Shown here one piece after another: positions 29,241-39,261 of a DNA stretch of 64,000 nt; position 1 is the first letter of the stretch; every line of letters begins with the position of its first letter. The translations under genes and the position numbers were made by a program. The stretch spans positions 379,501 through 443,500 of the forward strand of contig NZ_CACVCH010000001.1 in the NCBI RefSeq assembly GCF_902729425.1. Reading direction: 5' to 3'. The notes under the pieces were generated by a model, which ran no database searches, was not told the DNA's origin, and saw only the letters and a program-made list of their open reading frames with translations. The stretch is from Magnetospirillum sp. SS-4. Its GTDB lineage: Bacteria > Pseudomonadota > Alphaproteobacteria > Rhodospirillales > Magnetospirillaceae.

Positions 29241-30749
29241 ATGACCACCACCTCGCGCCCCGATCTCGTCCTCGTCAATCCCGGCGGCCGCGAGCGCATC
29301 TACCAGCAGCTCGGCAACGACCTGACCGCCATCGAGCCGCCGCTGTGGTGCCGTCTGCTCGCCGGCTATGCCGTCGATCGCGGCCGGCGGGTGGTGATCA
29401 TCGATTCCGAGGCCGAGGCCATGGGGCCGCAGGCGGTGGCGGAGCGGATCAGGGACCTTGATCCGGTCCTGGTGGTCATGGTGGTGTTCGGTCACCAGCC
29501 CTCGGCCTCCACCCAGCAGATGGTGGGGGCCGGGGAGGCCTGCGCCGCCATCAAGGATCTGACGCCCGAACAGCCCATCCTCATCGTCGGTGGTCACGTC
29601 TCGGCCCTGCCCGAGCGGACCCTGGCGGAGGAGAGGGTGGATTTCGCCTGCAAGGGCGAAGGGCCGGCGACCATGATGCAATTGCTGGAATGGCTGGAGA
29701 CCGGCGCCGAGGATGAACCTGTGGGCGTGGCCGGCCTGGTGTGGCGCGACGGAGAGGACAAGATCAGGGTCAACCTGTCGGCGCCGCTGATTCACGACTT
29801 GGACACCGACCTGCACGGCAATGTCTGGCACCTGCTGCCCATGGAGAAGTACCGCGCCCATAACTGGCAGTGCTTCGGCGACCTTGCCTCGCGCATTCCC
29901 TATGCCAGCATCTACACGACGCTGGGCTGCCCCTACAAATGCAGCTTCTGCTGCATCAACGCGCCGTTCGAGTCCAACCGCTACCGCATGCGCAAGCCGG
30001 CCGAGGTGGTGAAGGAGGTCGATCACCTCTACCGCACCTACGGGGTCAAGACCTTCAAGATCATCGACGAGATGTTCGTGCTGAACGACAAGCACGTCTC
30101 GGCCATCTGCGACGGCCTGATCGATCTGGGCTATTCCGACCAGCTCAATTTCTGGGCCTATGCCCGCGTCGACACCGTCAAGCAGGGCACGCTGGCCAAA
30201 TTGCGCAAGGCCGGCATCCGCTGGCTGGCGCTGGGCATCGAATCGGGCTCGAAGCATGTGCGCGACGGCGCCGACAAGGCACTGCGGCACGAAGACATCG
30301 TCGGCATCGTCCGCGATATCCAGAAGGCCGGCATCAGCGTCATCGGCAATTACATCTTCGGCCTGCCCGACGACACCCTGGAGACCATGCGCGAAACCCT
30401 GGACCTGGCCAAGGACCTCAACTGCGAGTTCGCCAATTTCTACTCCGCCATGGCCTATCCCGGATCGGGACTCTACAATCAGGCGGTGGCCAACGGCTGG
30501 GCGCTGCCCGAAAGCTGGTCCGGCTTCTCGCAGCATTCCTACGACTGCAAGCCGCTGCCCACCGAGCATTGCACCGCCGCCCAGGTGCTGAAGTTCCGCG
30601 ACGACGCCTTCCACGAATACTTCGCCGCCGAGCGCTATCTCGGCATGGTGGCGCAGCGCTTCGGCTGGGACACCCGCCGCCATATCGAGGAAATGGCCGA
30701 GCACCGGCTGTCGCGCAAGCTGGTGGAAGAGGAATTCGGGCCGGCCTGA
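29241..30749 (+). CDS. B12-binding radical SAM protein
   Basis: 502 aa. The N-terminal half is a cobalamin-binding Rossmann domain (VLVNPGGRERIYQQL, VGGHVSALPERTLAEE, CKGEGP). The radical SAM core carries the [4Fe-4S] motif CPYKCSFC at about residue 230, then IDEMFVLN, ALGIESGSKHVRDGA and NYIFGLPDDTLETM. Such enzymes do methylations at unactivated carbons and skeletal changes. It begins 12 bases after the SDR gene and ends the sugar operon, so a role in modifying that sugar, or a carbon next to it, is the likeliest guess. Converges on mipZ with a 4-base gap. Confidence 0.88.
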   Translation: MTTTSRPDLVLVNPGGRERIYQQLGNDLTAIEPPLWCRLLAGYAVDRGRRVVIIDSEAEAMGPQAVAERIRDLDPVLVVMVVFGHQPSASTQQMVGAGEACAAIKDLTPEQPILIVGGHVSALPERTLAEERVDFACKGEGPATMMQLLEWLETGAEDEPVGVAGLVWRDGEDKIRVNLSAPLIHDLDTDLHGNVWHLLPMEKYRAHNWQCFGDLASRIPYASIYTTLGCPYKCSFCCINAPFESNRYRMRKPAEVVKEVDHLYRTYGVKTFKIIDEMFVLNDKHVSAICDGLIDLGYSDQLNFWAYARVDTVKQGTLAKLRKAGIRWLALGIESGSKHVRDGADKALRHEDIVGIVRDIQKAGISVIGNYIFGLPDDTLETMRETLDLAKDLNCEFANFYSAMAYPGSGLYNQAVANGWALPESWSGFSQHSYDCKPLPTEHCTAAQVLKFRDDAFHEYFAAERYLGMVAQRFGWDTRRHIEEMAEHRLSRKLVEEEFGPA

Positions 30750-30753
30750 CGGC

Positions 30754-31545
30754 CTACCGGTCCAGGCCGATGGCGTCGACCAGCCCGCGCAGTTCCTGGC
30801 GGGCGGCGACGTGGCTCATGCTGAAGTCGAAGCCGAGGATTTTCCGGCGCAGATCCAGCAGGGTCAGCCCCTCCAGGAACATGGACCGGTAGATCACCCG
30901 CTCGCCCAGGCCGGGGATGACGCGAAAGCCGACCCGCTTGGCCAGTTCGGCCAGCAGCTTCTCCATGTCGCGCTTGTTGCGGGCGTCCAGGTTGGACAGC
31001 CGGTTTCTCAGCACGATCCAGTCCACCACCTTCCTCTCGCCGCGCATGGCCCGGATCTTCTTGGTCTCCCACACCATCTCGGAATACTGGCTGGGACGCC
31101 TGATCTTCATGGTTCCGGGCTCCACCAGGGCCAGCACGTCCAGGTCGATCAGGCTGTCGTTCAGCGGCGTCACCAGGGTGTCGGCGAAGGAGTGGCCCAG
31201 GCGCGACAGGTAATGGTCGCTGCCGGGGGTGTCGATCACCACCACGTCGTGGCGCGCGGCCAGATGATCGAAGACCTCTTGCAGCCGCGCCTCGTCGGCC
31301 TCGCGGTCGGGGGTGGGCGGCACCGCCACATGCTCGGGCAGGGCCAGGGCCAGTTCCTCGCGGTCCTTGCGGGCCTCGCGATTGGCGATATAGCGCGACA
31401 GCGTCGCCTGCCGGGCGTCGATATCGATGCTGCCCACCGACCGGCCCTGTTCCAGCAGGCTGATGATCAGGTGCATGGACACGGTGGACTTGCCGGTCCC
31501 GCCTTTCTCGTTGCCGACGACGATGACGTGGGCGCGCTTGCTCAT
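30754..31545 (-). CDS. mipZ: MipZ, division-plane positioning ATPase
   Basis: 263-aa ParA/MinD-type ATPase from the ATG at 31545 with GGAGAG upstream; the longer ORF to 32052 runs antisense into another gene. It has a deviant Walker A motif ([15 protein letters not shown]), [13 protein letters not shown], and [21 protein letters not shown]. In alphaproteobacteria MipZ forms a pole-to-midcell gradient by interaction with ParB and inhibits FtsZ assembly away from midcell. The start overlaps the stop of the molybdopterin oxidoreductase gene (ATGA), an odd functional pairing. Confidence 0.9.
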   Translation of the reverse strand: MSKRAHVIVVGNEKGGTGKSTVSMHLIISLLEQGRSVGSIDIDARQATLSRYIANREARKDREELALALPEHVAVPPTPDREADEARLQEVFDHLAARHDVVVIDTPGSDHYLSRLGHSFADTLVTPLNDSLIDLDVLALVEPGTMKIRRPSQYSEMVWETKKIRAMRGERKVVDWIVLRNRLSNLDARNKRDMEKLLAELAKRVGFRVIPGLGERVIYRSMFLEGLTLLDLRRKILGFDFSMSHVAARQELRGLVDAIGLDR

Positions 31546-33599
31546 CCGCTCTCTCCCCGCAGCCAGACCCGGGTATCGTGAAACACGGCGCCGCCGGCGG
31601 GCAGGGCGGCGTCGGCGCTGGTCAGATGGTTGATGCCCCGCCCCTCGGCGAAGCACTCGTCCGGCCAGATGCTTTCCACCGCCACCACGCCCCGGGCGAT
31701 GCCGGCGGTCGACCGGACCCGGACGACCACCGATCCCCTGATATTGCCGATGCGGACCATGCCGCCGTCGGCGAGACCCAGGGCAGCGCAGTCGGCCTCG
31801 TGGACCAGGGCGGCCGGCTCGCCGGCCAATCGGCGCGACGTCTCGGTCTCGGCGAAGGTGGAGTTGAGGAAGTGCAGCGACGGCGGCGTGATCAGGCGGA
31901 AGGGATGATCGGCGTCGGCCTCGTCGATCACCGCCATGTGATCGGGAAGCGCCGGCATCCTGGCGTCGTTCCAGTCGGGGGCGAAGCGGAACCGGCCGTC
32001 CTCGTGGCCGAATCCCGACAGGAAATGAGCGTCCTCGAACACCTTGGCGCAATTGAGCCAGCCCAGCGCGCGCAGCTCGTCGGCCCCCGGCAGGTCCGAC
32101 GACCTCAACACCTGATCGATCATCTCGATCTCGTCCATCTCGAAGCCGGGATGCACCGCCCCCAGCCGGGCGGCGAGATCGCGGATCACCCGATGGTTGG
32201 GGCGGGCCTGGCCCAGCGGTTCAATCACCGGCATCGCCATTTGCAGGAAGGTGTGGCCGTAGGAGGTGTAGAGGTCGGCATGCTCCATGCTGGTGGTGGC
32301 CGGCAGCACGATATCGGCGAAGCGCGCGGTGGCGGTCAGAGTCTGTTCATGCACCGCGAGGAACAGGTCGTCACGCGCCAGACCCTGCCGCACCAGGCCC
32401 GATTCGGGGGCGACATTGGCCGGATTGGTGTTTTGCACCAGCATGGCGGTGACCATGGGACCACCTTGCAGATCGCGGGGATCACCGGCCAGGATCGGGC
32501 CGATTCGGCTCATGTCGAGGGTGCGGACCTTGGGCTGCGGCACGTCAAGGCCGTCCAGCAGGGTCCGGTTGATGCCGAACACGCCGCCGCTGGTCTGCAT
32601 GGCGCCGCCGCCCTTGTGCCGCCATGCCCCGGTCACCGCCGGCAGGCAGCTGACGGCGTGCAGGTTGGCGCTGCCGTTGCGCGAGCGGGCGAAGCCGTAG
32701 CCGACCCGCAGGAAGCTGTTGGGCACGCTGCCGTAAAGAGCGGCGAAAGCCTCGATCTCGGCCGGCTCCAGCCCGGTGATGGCGGCGGCCCATTGGGGCG
32801 TGCGGCTTTCAAGATGCCTTTCCAGCCGCTCCGGACAATCGGTGTAGCGGGCCAGATAGTCGCGGTCGGCCAGATTGTCGCGGAACAGCACATGCATCAC
32901 CGCCACGGCCAGGGCGCCATCGGTGCCGGGGCGCAACATCAGGTGCAGGTCGGCCTTGGCGGCGGTCTGGGTGCGGTAGGGATCGACCACCACCAGCCTG
33001 GCGCCGTTCGCGCTTCGCGCCTGCTTGATCAGCCCCATCAGCTGCACCTGGGTCGAGGCGGGGTTGGCGCCCCAGACCACCACCAGGCCGCTTTGGGCGA
33101 TCTCACCCGGCGAGACGCCCCACTTGGCCCCAATTCCGGCCATCCAGCCGGCCCCGGCGGCGGCGGAACAGATGGTCTTGGCCTGTCCGGACCAGCCCAT
33201 CACCCGGCGCAGGCGGTTGATGCCCGATTGCTGCACCAGCCCCATGGTGCCGGCGTAGAAATAGGGCCATACCGTTTCCGGCCCCAGCCGGGCGCCGGCC
33301 TCGGCCAGGCGGGTGGCGATCTCGTCCAGCGCCTCGTCCCAGGAAATGGGCGCGAAGCGGCCCTCGCCCTTGGCGCCGATCCGGCGCAGCGGATGCAGAA
33401 TCCGGTCGGGGTTGTGGACGCGCTCGGCATAGCGGGCGACCTTGGCGCAGATGACGCCGTCCACATAGGGCATGGAGCCGCCGTGAACCCGGCCGATACG
33501 GTTTCCGGGCAGGATCTCCACCTCCAGGGCGCAGGCGCTGGGGCAGTCGTGAGGACAGACGGAGGCGGCGGTGGCGATGGTCATGGCCGGCTTTCCCAT
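31542..33599 (-). CDS. molybdopterin-dependent oxidoreductase
   Basis: 685 aa, DMSO-reductase superfamily catalytic subunit. The N-terminus has a [4Fe-4S] motif (CPHDCPSAC, then ICAKV). The molybdopterin-binding body includes [25 protein letters not shown] and [14 protein letters not shown], and the C-terminal domain has [17 protein letters not shown]. There is no twin-arginine signal, so it is probably cytoplasmic. No electron-transfer or membrane-anchor subunit is adjacent, so substrate and partner are unknown. MGKPAM at 33599 or the second Met at 33584 may be the start. Confidence 0.88.
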   Translation of the reverse strand: MGKPAMTIATAASVCPHDCPSACALEVEILPGNRIGRVHGGSMPYVDGVICAKVARYAERVHNPDRILHPLRRIGAKGEGRFAPISWDEALDEIATRLAEAGARLGPETVWPYFYAGTMGLVQQSGINRLRRVMGWSGQAKTICSAAAGAGWMAGIGAKWGVSPGEIAQSGLVVVWGANPASTQVQLMGLIKQARSANGARLVVVDPYRTQTAAKADLHLMLRPGTDGALAVAVMHVLFRDNLADRDYLARYTDCPERLERHLESRTPQWAAAITGLEPAEIEAFAALYGSVPNSFLRVGYGFARSRNGSANLHAVSCLPAVTGAWRHKGGGAMQTSGGVFGINRTLLDGLDVPQPKVRTLDMSRIGPILAGDPRDLQGGPMVTAMLVQNTNPANVAPESGLVRQGLARDDLFLAVHEQTLTATARFADIVLPATTSMEHADLYTSYGHTFLQMAMPVIEPLGQARPNHRVIRDLAARLGAVHPGFEMDEIEMIDQVLRSSDLPGADELRALGWLNCAKVFEDAHFLSGFGHEDGRFRFAPDWNDARMPALPDHMAVIDEADADHPFRLITPPSLHFLNSTFAETETSRRLAGEPAALVHEADCAALGLADGGMVRIGNIRGSVVVRVRSTAGIARGVVAVESIWPDECFAEGRGINHLTSADAALPAGGAVFHDTRVWLRGESG

Positions 33600-33722
33600 T
33601 GTGCGTCGCCGCGAACTCTAGCCATCGCCGGCGGCCGGCGCAACGACCATGCGGCTTCCGCCCTCGGCCGGGCGGTGCTATTCTCGCGACATCTTGGGTT
33701 CAGCGGACCGGGGCATGACAAC

Positions 33723-34835
33723 GTGTTGACGGAAACGGCTGCCGAGCGGGTCGATTGCGTGGTGATCGGCGCCGGCGTGGTTGGATTGGCCATCGCCCGC
33801 CATCTGGCGGTGACGGCGGGGCGCGAGGTCGTCGTGCTGGAGGCTGAAGGCGCCATCGGCACCGGCATCTCGTCGCGCAATTCCGAGGTCATCCACGCCG
33901 GCATGTACTATCCGGCGGGCAGCCTGAAGGCCCGTCTCTGCGTCGCCGGCAACGCCATGCTGCGCGACTTCGCCGCCAGCCGGGGGGTGCCGTTCCGCAT
34001 GGCCGGCAAGCTGATCGTCGCCACCGACGAGGCCGAGGCCGCCCAACTGGACTCCATCCTGGACAAGGGTCGCGTCAACGGGGTCGAGGGACTGCGCGCC
34101 ATATCCGGCGCCGAGGCCCGCGCCCTGGAGCCCGAGTTGAACTGCGTCAAGGCCCTGCTTTCCCCCGCCACCGGCATCATCGACAGCCACGCCCTGATGC
34201 TGGCGTTGCGCGGCGACGCGGAAGAGCGCGGCGCCGCCATCGCCTTCCATGCGCCGGTGACCGGCGGAAGATGCGCGGAAAACGGCATCCTGATCCAGGC
34301 GGGCGGCGCCGAGCCCATGACCCTGCTGGCCCGTTCGGTGGTGGTCGCCGCCGGCCTGTCCTCGCCCGGGGTCGCCGCCAGCCTGGGACTGCGCGACGTC
34401 CCCCCCGCCTTCCTGTGCAAGGGCAATTATTTCGGCCTGACCGGCAAGACCCCGTTCTCGCGGCTGGTCTACCCGGTGCCGGTGGCGGCCGGACTGGGGG
34501 TTCACTTCACCCTGGATCTCGGCGGCCAGGGCCGGTTCGGCCCCGACGTGGAATGGATCGACCGCGAGGATTACGTGGTCGATCCCAGGCGCGGCGATTC
34601 GTTCTACGCCGCCATCCGCCGCTATTGGCCGGGGCTGAAGGACGGCGCGCTGGAGCCGGCCTATGCCGGCATCCGTCCCAAGATCCAGGCCCCCGACCAG
34701 CCGGCCCGCGATTTCGTCATTCACGGCCCGGCCGAGACCGGCGCCGCCGGGGTGGCGGCGCTGTACGGCATCGAGAGTCCCGGCCTGACCTCGTGCCTGG
34801 CCATCGCCCGTCATGTGGGGGAATTGCTGGGATGA
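33723..34835 (+). CDS. FAD-dependent oxidoreductase, L-2-hydroxyglutarate dehydrogenase-like
   Basis: 370 aa from a GTG at 33723 (no in-frame ATG nearby; the ribosome-binding site is weak). DAO-type flavoenzyme with [17 protein letters not shown], then [15 protein letters not shown] and a C-terminal [15 protein letters not shown]. These motifs match the LhgO/L2HGDH group, which oxidises L-2-hydroxyglutarate and passes electrons to the quinone pool. Substrate specificity is inferred by similarity. Divergent from the molybdopterin gene and coupled by ATGA to the next gene. Confidence 0.85.
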   Translation: MLTETAAERVDCVVIGAGVVGLAIARHLAVTAGREVVVLEAEGAIGTGISSRNSEVIHAGMYYPAGSLKARLCVAGNAMLRDFAASRGVPFRMAGKLIVATDEAEAAQLDSILDKGRVNGVEGLRAISGAEARALEPELNCVKALLSPATGIIDSHALMLALRGDAEERGAAIAFHAPVTGGRCAENGILIQAGGAEPMTLLARSVVVAAGLSSPGVAASLGLRDVPPAFLCKGNYFGLTGKTPFSRLVYPVPVAAGLGVHFTLDLGGQGRFGPDVEWIDREDYVVDPRRGDSFYAAIRRYWPGLKDGALEPAYAGIRPKIQAPDQPARDFVIHGPAETGAAGVAALYGIESPGLTSCLAIARHVGELLG

Positions 34836-36052
34836 CGTGGCACCCCGCCCTGGCCCTGGCTCTCGGCCTGCTCGCCACCGCCCCGGCGCTGGCGCTCGAC
34901 AAGCCGCGCGACTTCGTGCCGCCGCCCATCGAGCGCATTCCCAATTTCCGCGACCAGACCCGCGAGGTGATCCTGGAGCTGGCCACCTACGCCAAGAAAC
35001 GCAATCCATCCTTCCAGGTGCTGATGCGCGGCGGCCACGAATTGCTGGTCAAGGGCGAGATCGAGGTGGAATGGGAGGATATCCGCGACCCCGGCGGCAC
35101 CAACTTCCTGACCCGCCCGCCGCTGCGCTCGACCTTCCGCCAGCTGGTTCAGAAACTGGACGGCCTGGTCACCGACGGCCTGTATTGCGGCCCCTACAGA
35201 TTCGACAAGCCGCTGGCCGAGGCGATCAGGACCCGGACCGAGCTTGACGCCCAACTGGACCGGGAAAGGAAGCAGGGCATCCACCGGCCGCCGATTCCGG
35301 TCGAGGTCGGCCCGTTCAGCAATGATCCCGCCGAGGAATTGCGCAAGGCCGCCGAAATCAAGCAGATGCAGATGCGGGCCGAAATCCAGCGCCGGATGAT
35401 CTATGGCCTGAACGCCATGCGCGCCGAGGGGCGCAATCTGTTCGCCCTCGATTTCTGCGCCAGCCAGGCCGAGGCCGACGCCGCCCATCGGGCCGGCATC
35501 CGCGACAAGGCGCCCGTCTTCGCCAGAGCCGGCGGCGATGCCCTCGACGACATTCCGCGCGCCCGCCCCGCCTTCGAGAATCCCGGCGAGATCCTGACCA
35601 TCGCCAATGTCCGGAACTGGCTGCCGGTACTGCGTTCCGACCGGTTCGGCACCAAGGCCCGGTTCATCGACGCCGTCGCCGAGACCAATTACGACATGGT
35701 GATGGTGGATGTGGCCCATCGCGGCGCCGACCTGCTGGTCAAGGCCGACATCGCCAAACTCAAATACAAGAAGCTGGGACCGCGCCGGCTGGTGCTGGCG
35801 GTGATGCCCATCGGCCGCGCCTACGACTGGCGCTGGTACTGGCTGCGCGACTGGGAGGCCGGCAACCCCGCCTTCCTGTTCGCCCACGACGACACGCCCG
35901 GCGTGTTCATCACCGACACCGGCAGCGGCGAGTGGCGGGGCGTGCTGGGCAAGTATCTGGCCGGCATCATGGATCTGGGCTTCGACGGCGTGATGTTCGA
36001 CGACGTCGGCACCTATCTGTGGTTCGAAGAGCTGATGCCGCTGGGACGATGA
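34832..36052 (+). CDS. secreted TM1410/GH114-like protein
   Basis: 406 aa with a signal peptide ending near [11 protein letters not shown]. The second half has the alpha-galactosaminidase-like barrel signature: [45 protein letters not shown] and a late [12 protein letters not shown] acidic motif. Related proteins are predicted glycosidases (endo-alpha-1,4-polygalactosaminidase family) or uncharacterised extracellular TM1410 proteins. The first ~200 residues form an extra domain not seen in minimal members. Coupled to the FAD oxidoreductase gene by ATGA overlap. Confidence 0.75.
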   Translation: MTWHPALALALGLLATAPALALDKPRDFVPPPIERIPNFRDQTREVILELATYAKKRNPSFQVLMRGGHELLVKGEIEVEWEDIRDPGGTNFLTRPPLRSTFRQLVQKLDGLVTDGLYCGPYRFDKPLAEAIRTRTELDAQLDRERKQGIHRPPIPVEVGPFSNDPAEELRKAAEIKQMQMRAEIQRRMIYGLNAMRAEGRNLFALDFCASQAEADAAHRAGIRDKAPVFARAGGDALDDIPRARPAFENPGEILTIANVRNWLPVLRSDRFGTKARFIDAVAETNYDMVMVDVAHRGADLLVKADIAKLKYKKLGPRRLVLAVMPIGRAYDWRWYWLRDWEAGNPAFLFAHDDTPGVFITDTGSGEWRGVLGKYLAGIMDLGFDGVMFDDVGTYLWFEELMPLGR

Positions 36053-36073
36053 CTGCCCGGTCGCGAGAGAGTA

Positions 36074-36101
36074 TTGACATGATGGCGTCCATATCTATTT
36101 A
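36074..36101 (+). promoter_or_regulatory. sigma70-like promoter before the DUF3800 gene
   Basis: A consensus TTGACA at 36074-36079 is followed 16 bases later by TATTTA (36096-36101). The region is AT-rich by local standards. A GGTTCGC/GCGAACC hairpin at 36119-36137 lies in the leader. Confidence 0.5.
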
Positions 36102-36192
36102 TGAAACGGTGGTTGGGAGGTTCGCCCGAAGCGAACCGTCGGAACATGGTTTCCGCCTGACCACCTTTTTCTTTGGTGAGAGATGACGCCTG

Positions 36193-36906
36193 ATGCATCT
36201 CCTCTACCTTGACGATTCCGGCAGTCCGACGGATTCCAGCCAGCGCTATTTCGTGCTTGCCGGCATATCGGTGTTCGAGCGGCAAGGACATTGGCTCTCG
36301 GAGCAGCTTGACACGATTGCGGCACGCTTTAACCCGGCGGACCCAGCAAGCATCGAACTCCATGGCTCGCCGATGCTGAAAGGTTCCAAATTCTGGAGAT
36401 CGGTTCCCCGTGCCGAACGCAATCGGGCGATGATGGATGCCCTTGGCGTGATCGGTTCCAGCCACAACAGCAACCGTCTCTTCGCTGCCGTCGTAAGAAA
36501 GGTGTGGATATCGCCGCGCGATCCTGTCGATTACGCCTTCGAACAGGTGTGCAGCCGCTTCGATCAGTACCTGATGCGCCTCTACAAGGCAGGCGACCCT
36601 CAGCGCGGCATCATCATCCTGGACAAGAGCGCAAGGGAGGAGGCCATTCAGCATCTCGCCATGGGGTTCAAGAAGGATGGCCACAGCTGGGGTGTATTAC
36701 GGAACATGGCGGAGGTTCCTGTCTTTCTCGATTCACGCAACTCCAGGCTGGTCCAACTCGCCGACCTGATCGCCTACGCGGCATTCCAGAAATACGAACA
36801 CGGCAATTCCGAATTTTTCGATATTATCAGCCACCGCTTCGATACATCGGGCGGAATCGTTCACGGCTTCCACGTCGCCGACGATGCGGGGCAGGACTCA
36901 TGCTGA
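36193..36906 (+). CDS. DUF3800 domain protein
   Basis: 237 aa. The N-terminus LLYLDDSGSPTDSSQRYFVLAG is the hallmark of DUF3800, whose acidic residues suggest an RNase H-like nuclease fold; members are common in phage-defence and mobile regions. Late motifs include IIILDKSAREE and RLVQLADLIAYAAFQKYE. Base composition is lower in GC than neighbours and it has its own consensus promoter, consistent with acquisition. It overlaps the degenerate acyl-CoA synthetase gene by seven bases. Function not established. Confidence 0.82.
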   Translation: MHLLYLDDSGSPTDSSQRYFVLAGISVFERQGHWLSEQLDTIAARFNPADPASIELHGSPMLKGSKFWRSVPRAERNRAMMDALGVIGSSHNSNRLFAAVVRKVWISPRDPVDYAFEQVCSRFDQYLMRLYKAGDPQRGIIILDKSAREEAIQHLAMGFKKDGHSWGVLRNMAEVPVFLDSRNSRLVQLADLIAYAAFQKYEHGNSEFFDIISHRFDTSGGIVHGFHVADDAGQDSC

Positions 36907-38567
36907 ACAATCCCCGCAGCTATGAAGAGGCCTGCCGGACCTTCCGCTGGCGCATTCCCGAACGCTACAACCTGGCGTTCGACGTCTGCGACCGCCACAC
37001 CATGGGCGGCGCCGACGGGCACCGCACCGCCCTGATCGTCGAGGACGGGGCCGGCGCCGGCGAACGCTACACCTTCCATGTGCTGCGGATGCTGTCCAAC
37101 CGGCTGGCCAACGTGCTGAACGCCCAGGGAATCACCCCTGGCGACCGGGTGGCGGTGATGCTGCCGGCCGGTCTGGAAGCCGCCATCGCCCTGTTGGCCA
37201 TCGTGCGCATGGGCGCCGTGATGGTGCCGGTTCCGATGGGGCTGGGGGCGGAGCCGCTGGGCTGGCGGCTGGCGAATTCCGGAGCGGTGGCGGCACTGGC
37301 CGATTCCCGGGCGCTGCCGGCGCTGGAGGCGGCGCGGCCGGGGCTGAGGACGCTGCGCGCGGTATTGACCCCCGACGGCGACGGCCCGGATTGCGTTGCG
37401 ATGTGGCAGGCGGTGGAGGCCGCCTCGGATTCCTTCGAGCCGCTGGTGACGCCGGCCAGCCATCCCGCCTTCGTATTCTATCCCGCCGACGGCATCGGCA
37501 CGCCCCCCGGCGCGGTGCTGCCCCATCGCGCCATGGCCGGCAGCCTGCCAGCGGTCGAACTGTCGCTGGGGCTGTTCCCCCAGTTCGGCGACATCGTCTG
37601 GACCTCGGCCGACTGGATGAGCGGCGAGGCGCTGTTCCGCGCCGTTCTGCCCGCCTGGCATCACGGCGTGCCGGTGGTGGCGGGGCCGGACGGCTTCGAC
37701 CCCGGCCGGGCGCTGGACCTGATGTCGCGCCAGGGCGTGCGGGCCGCCTATCTGCCGGCCCATCACCTCGCCCGGTTGGCCGAGGTGGCGGCCGGACGGC
37801 CCCACGCCATGCCCCGCGTCCTGTCCAGCGGGCCCGAACCGCTGGACGCCGAACTGCACGAACGGGTGATCAAGGCGTTCGGCATCCACGCCAACGAGGC
37901 CTGGGGCGTGCTGGAAACCGGCGCCGTCGCCGCCAATCTGGCCGGAATGATGGAATTGCGCCCCCCCTCGCCGGGCCGTTCGGCGCCGGGCCTGACGGTG
38001 GAGGCCGTCGACGAGCGGGGGCGGGTGCTCAAGGCCGGCGAGCGCGGCATCCTGGCGGTATCGCCCAACGCGCCGGGCAGTTTTCTCGGCTATTGGGGCG
38101 ACGGCGTCGCCGGGCCGGCCCGGCGGGTCAACGGCTGGCTGCTGACCGGCCGGCTGGGCCATCGCGACCTCGACAACTACATCTGGCCGGAGGCCCTGGC
38201 CTTGCCGGACGGCGTGGCGCGAATCGACGGGGCCGCGATCGGCCTGGACGAGGTCGAGGCGGCCCTGGCCTCCCACCCCCAGGTGGCCGGAGCCGGCGTG
38301 GTCGAACTGCCGGCCGGGGAATTGCGGGCCTTCGTCGAACCGAGGGGAGCGGTCACCGCCGCCCAATTGCGCGACTGGGTGGCGCTGCGTCGCGGCGCGG
38401 CCGAGGTGCCGCGCCGGATCGAGCTGGTGGACGAATTGCCGCTGGCGGTGGACGGCACCATCTTGCGCGAGGCGCTGCTGTCCATGCCGCTGCGGTTGGA
38501 CGCACCGACCAGCGAGGATCGCTGGTACCCCAGTTCCCGTCGTGACAGGACCATAAAACCGGGATAA
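36900..38567 (+). CDS. degenerate acyl-CoA synthetase-like protein (probable pseudoenzyme)
   Basis: 555-aa ANL-superfamily protein. It has the usual start of acyl-CoA synthetases (FRWRIPERYNLAFDVCDRH) and overall layout. Catalytic motifs are broken: the P-loop YTSGTTGxPKG reads YPADGIGTPPGA; the core TE motif reads WGVLETG; TGDLG reads TGRLGH; and the C-terminal Lys in GKI is Thr in DGTILREAL. Adenylation is therefore unlikely. The reading frame is intact over 1.67 kb, so the protein seems maintained for another role. It overlaps DUF3800 upstream and precedes fzlA by ten bases. Confidence 0.85.
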   Translation: MLNNPRSYEEACRTFRWRIPERYNLAFDVCDRHTMGGADGHRTALIVEDGAGAGERYTFHVLRMLSNRLANVLNAQGITPGDRVAVMLPAGLEAAIALLAIVRMGAVMVPVPMGLGAEPLGWRLANSGAVAALADSRALPALEAARPGLRTLRAVLTPDGDGPDCVAMWQAVEAASDSFEPLVTPASHPAFVFYPADGIGTPPGAVLPHRAMAGSLPAVELSLGLFPQFGDIVWTSADWMSGEALFRAVLPAWHHGVPVVAGPDGFDPGRALDLMSRQGVRAAYLPAHHLARLAEVAAGRPHAMPRVLSSGPEPLDAELHERVIKAFGIHANEAWGVLETGAVAANLAGMMELRPPSPGRSAPGLTVEAVDERGRVLKAGERGILAVSPNAPGSFLGYWGDGVAGPARRVNGWLLTGRLGHRDLDNYIWPEALALPDGVARIDGAAIGLDEVEAALASHPQVAGAGVVELPAGELRAFVEPRGAVTAAQLRDWVALRRGAAEVPRRIELVDELPLAVDGTILREALLSMPLRLDAPTSEDRWYPSSRRDRTIKPG

Positions 38568-38577
38568 AACGGCATTC

Positions 38578-39249
38578 ATGATAACGCTTTACCATCATCC
38601 GCTTTGTGCCCTCTCGCGCCTGGTGCGGCTCGTGCTGGCCGAGAAGAAGCTGGAGTTCGAGGCCCGGATCGAGAAATTCTGGGAACGCCGCCCCGAGTTC
38701 ATGGAAATGAATCCGGCCGGCGAGGTTCCGGTCCTGGTGGAGGAGGACGGCGCCACCCTGGCCGACGCCGTCGCCATCGCCGAATACCTGGACGAAGTTC
38801 ACCGCGACCCGCCGCTGCTGCCGGCGGCGGCGGCGGCCCGCGCCGAGGTCCGGCGGCTGGTCGGCTGGTTCTGCGTCAGGTTCCATGCCGAGGTCACCGT
38901 CAACCTGTCCGGCGAAAAGGTGTTCAAGCGGCTGTCGACCCAGCACGCCGAACCGGATTCGCGCAAGATCCGGACCGGATTCGCCAACATTCACGAACAC
39001 CTGAACTATATCGGCTGGCTGACCGAGCGGCGGACCTGGCTGGCCGGCGGCGATTTCACCCTGGCCGACATCGCCGCCGCCGCCCAGATTTCCGCCATCG
39101 ACTACATGGGCGACGTGCCGTGGGAGCGCCATGCCGGCGCCAGGGACTGGTACGCCCGCGTCAAGTCGCGCCCCAGCTTCCGCCCCCTGCTGAACGACCA
39201 CCTGCCCGGCATGCCGCCGCCCCGGCACTACGCCGACCTGGATTTCTGA
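38578..39249 (+). CDS. fzlA: FzlA, FtsZ-binding GST-fold division protein
   Basis: 223 aa with glutathione-S-transferase fold (NPAGEVPVLVEEDG, AIAEYLDE) and the C-terminal signature found in FzlA, SRPSFRPLLNDHLPGMPP ending in HYADLDF. In Caulobacter FzlA binds and curves FtsZ filaments and links division to cell-wall synthesis; it is essential there. The assignment rests on the tail and on overall resemblance. Follows the degenerate acyl-CoA synthetase gene and ends 12 bases before palindromic element copy B. Confidence 0.85.
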   Translation: MITLYHHPLCALSRLVRLVLAEKKLEFEARIEKFWERRPEFMEMNPAGEVPVLVEEDGATLADAVAIAEYLDEVHRDPPLLPAAAAARAEVRRLVGWFCVRFHAEVTVNLSGEKVFKRLSTQHAEPDSRKIRTGFANIHEHLNYIGWLTERRTWLAGGDFTLADIAAAAQISAIDYMGDVPWERHAGARDWYARVKSRPSFRPLLNDHLPGMPPPRHYADLDF

Positions 39250-39261
39250 TCCACTCGACTC

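Noticed and set aside
28188-30704. 838-codon minus-strand frame opposite the SDR and radical SAM genes
   Set aside because: Composition-driven open frame; catalytic motifs lie on the plus strand.
31578-33722. Possible fusion extending the FAD oxidoreductase upstream by over 700 residues
   Set aside because: The extension is antisense to the molybdopterin oxidoreductase and has no domain; the enzyme begins at its FAD loop near 33723.
36079-36186. 35-codon ORF upstream of DUF3800
   Set aside because: Its start lies inside the promoter, with no ribosome-binding site and a hairpin in the frame; better read as leader.
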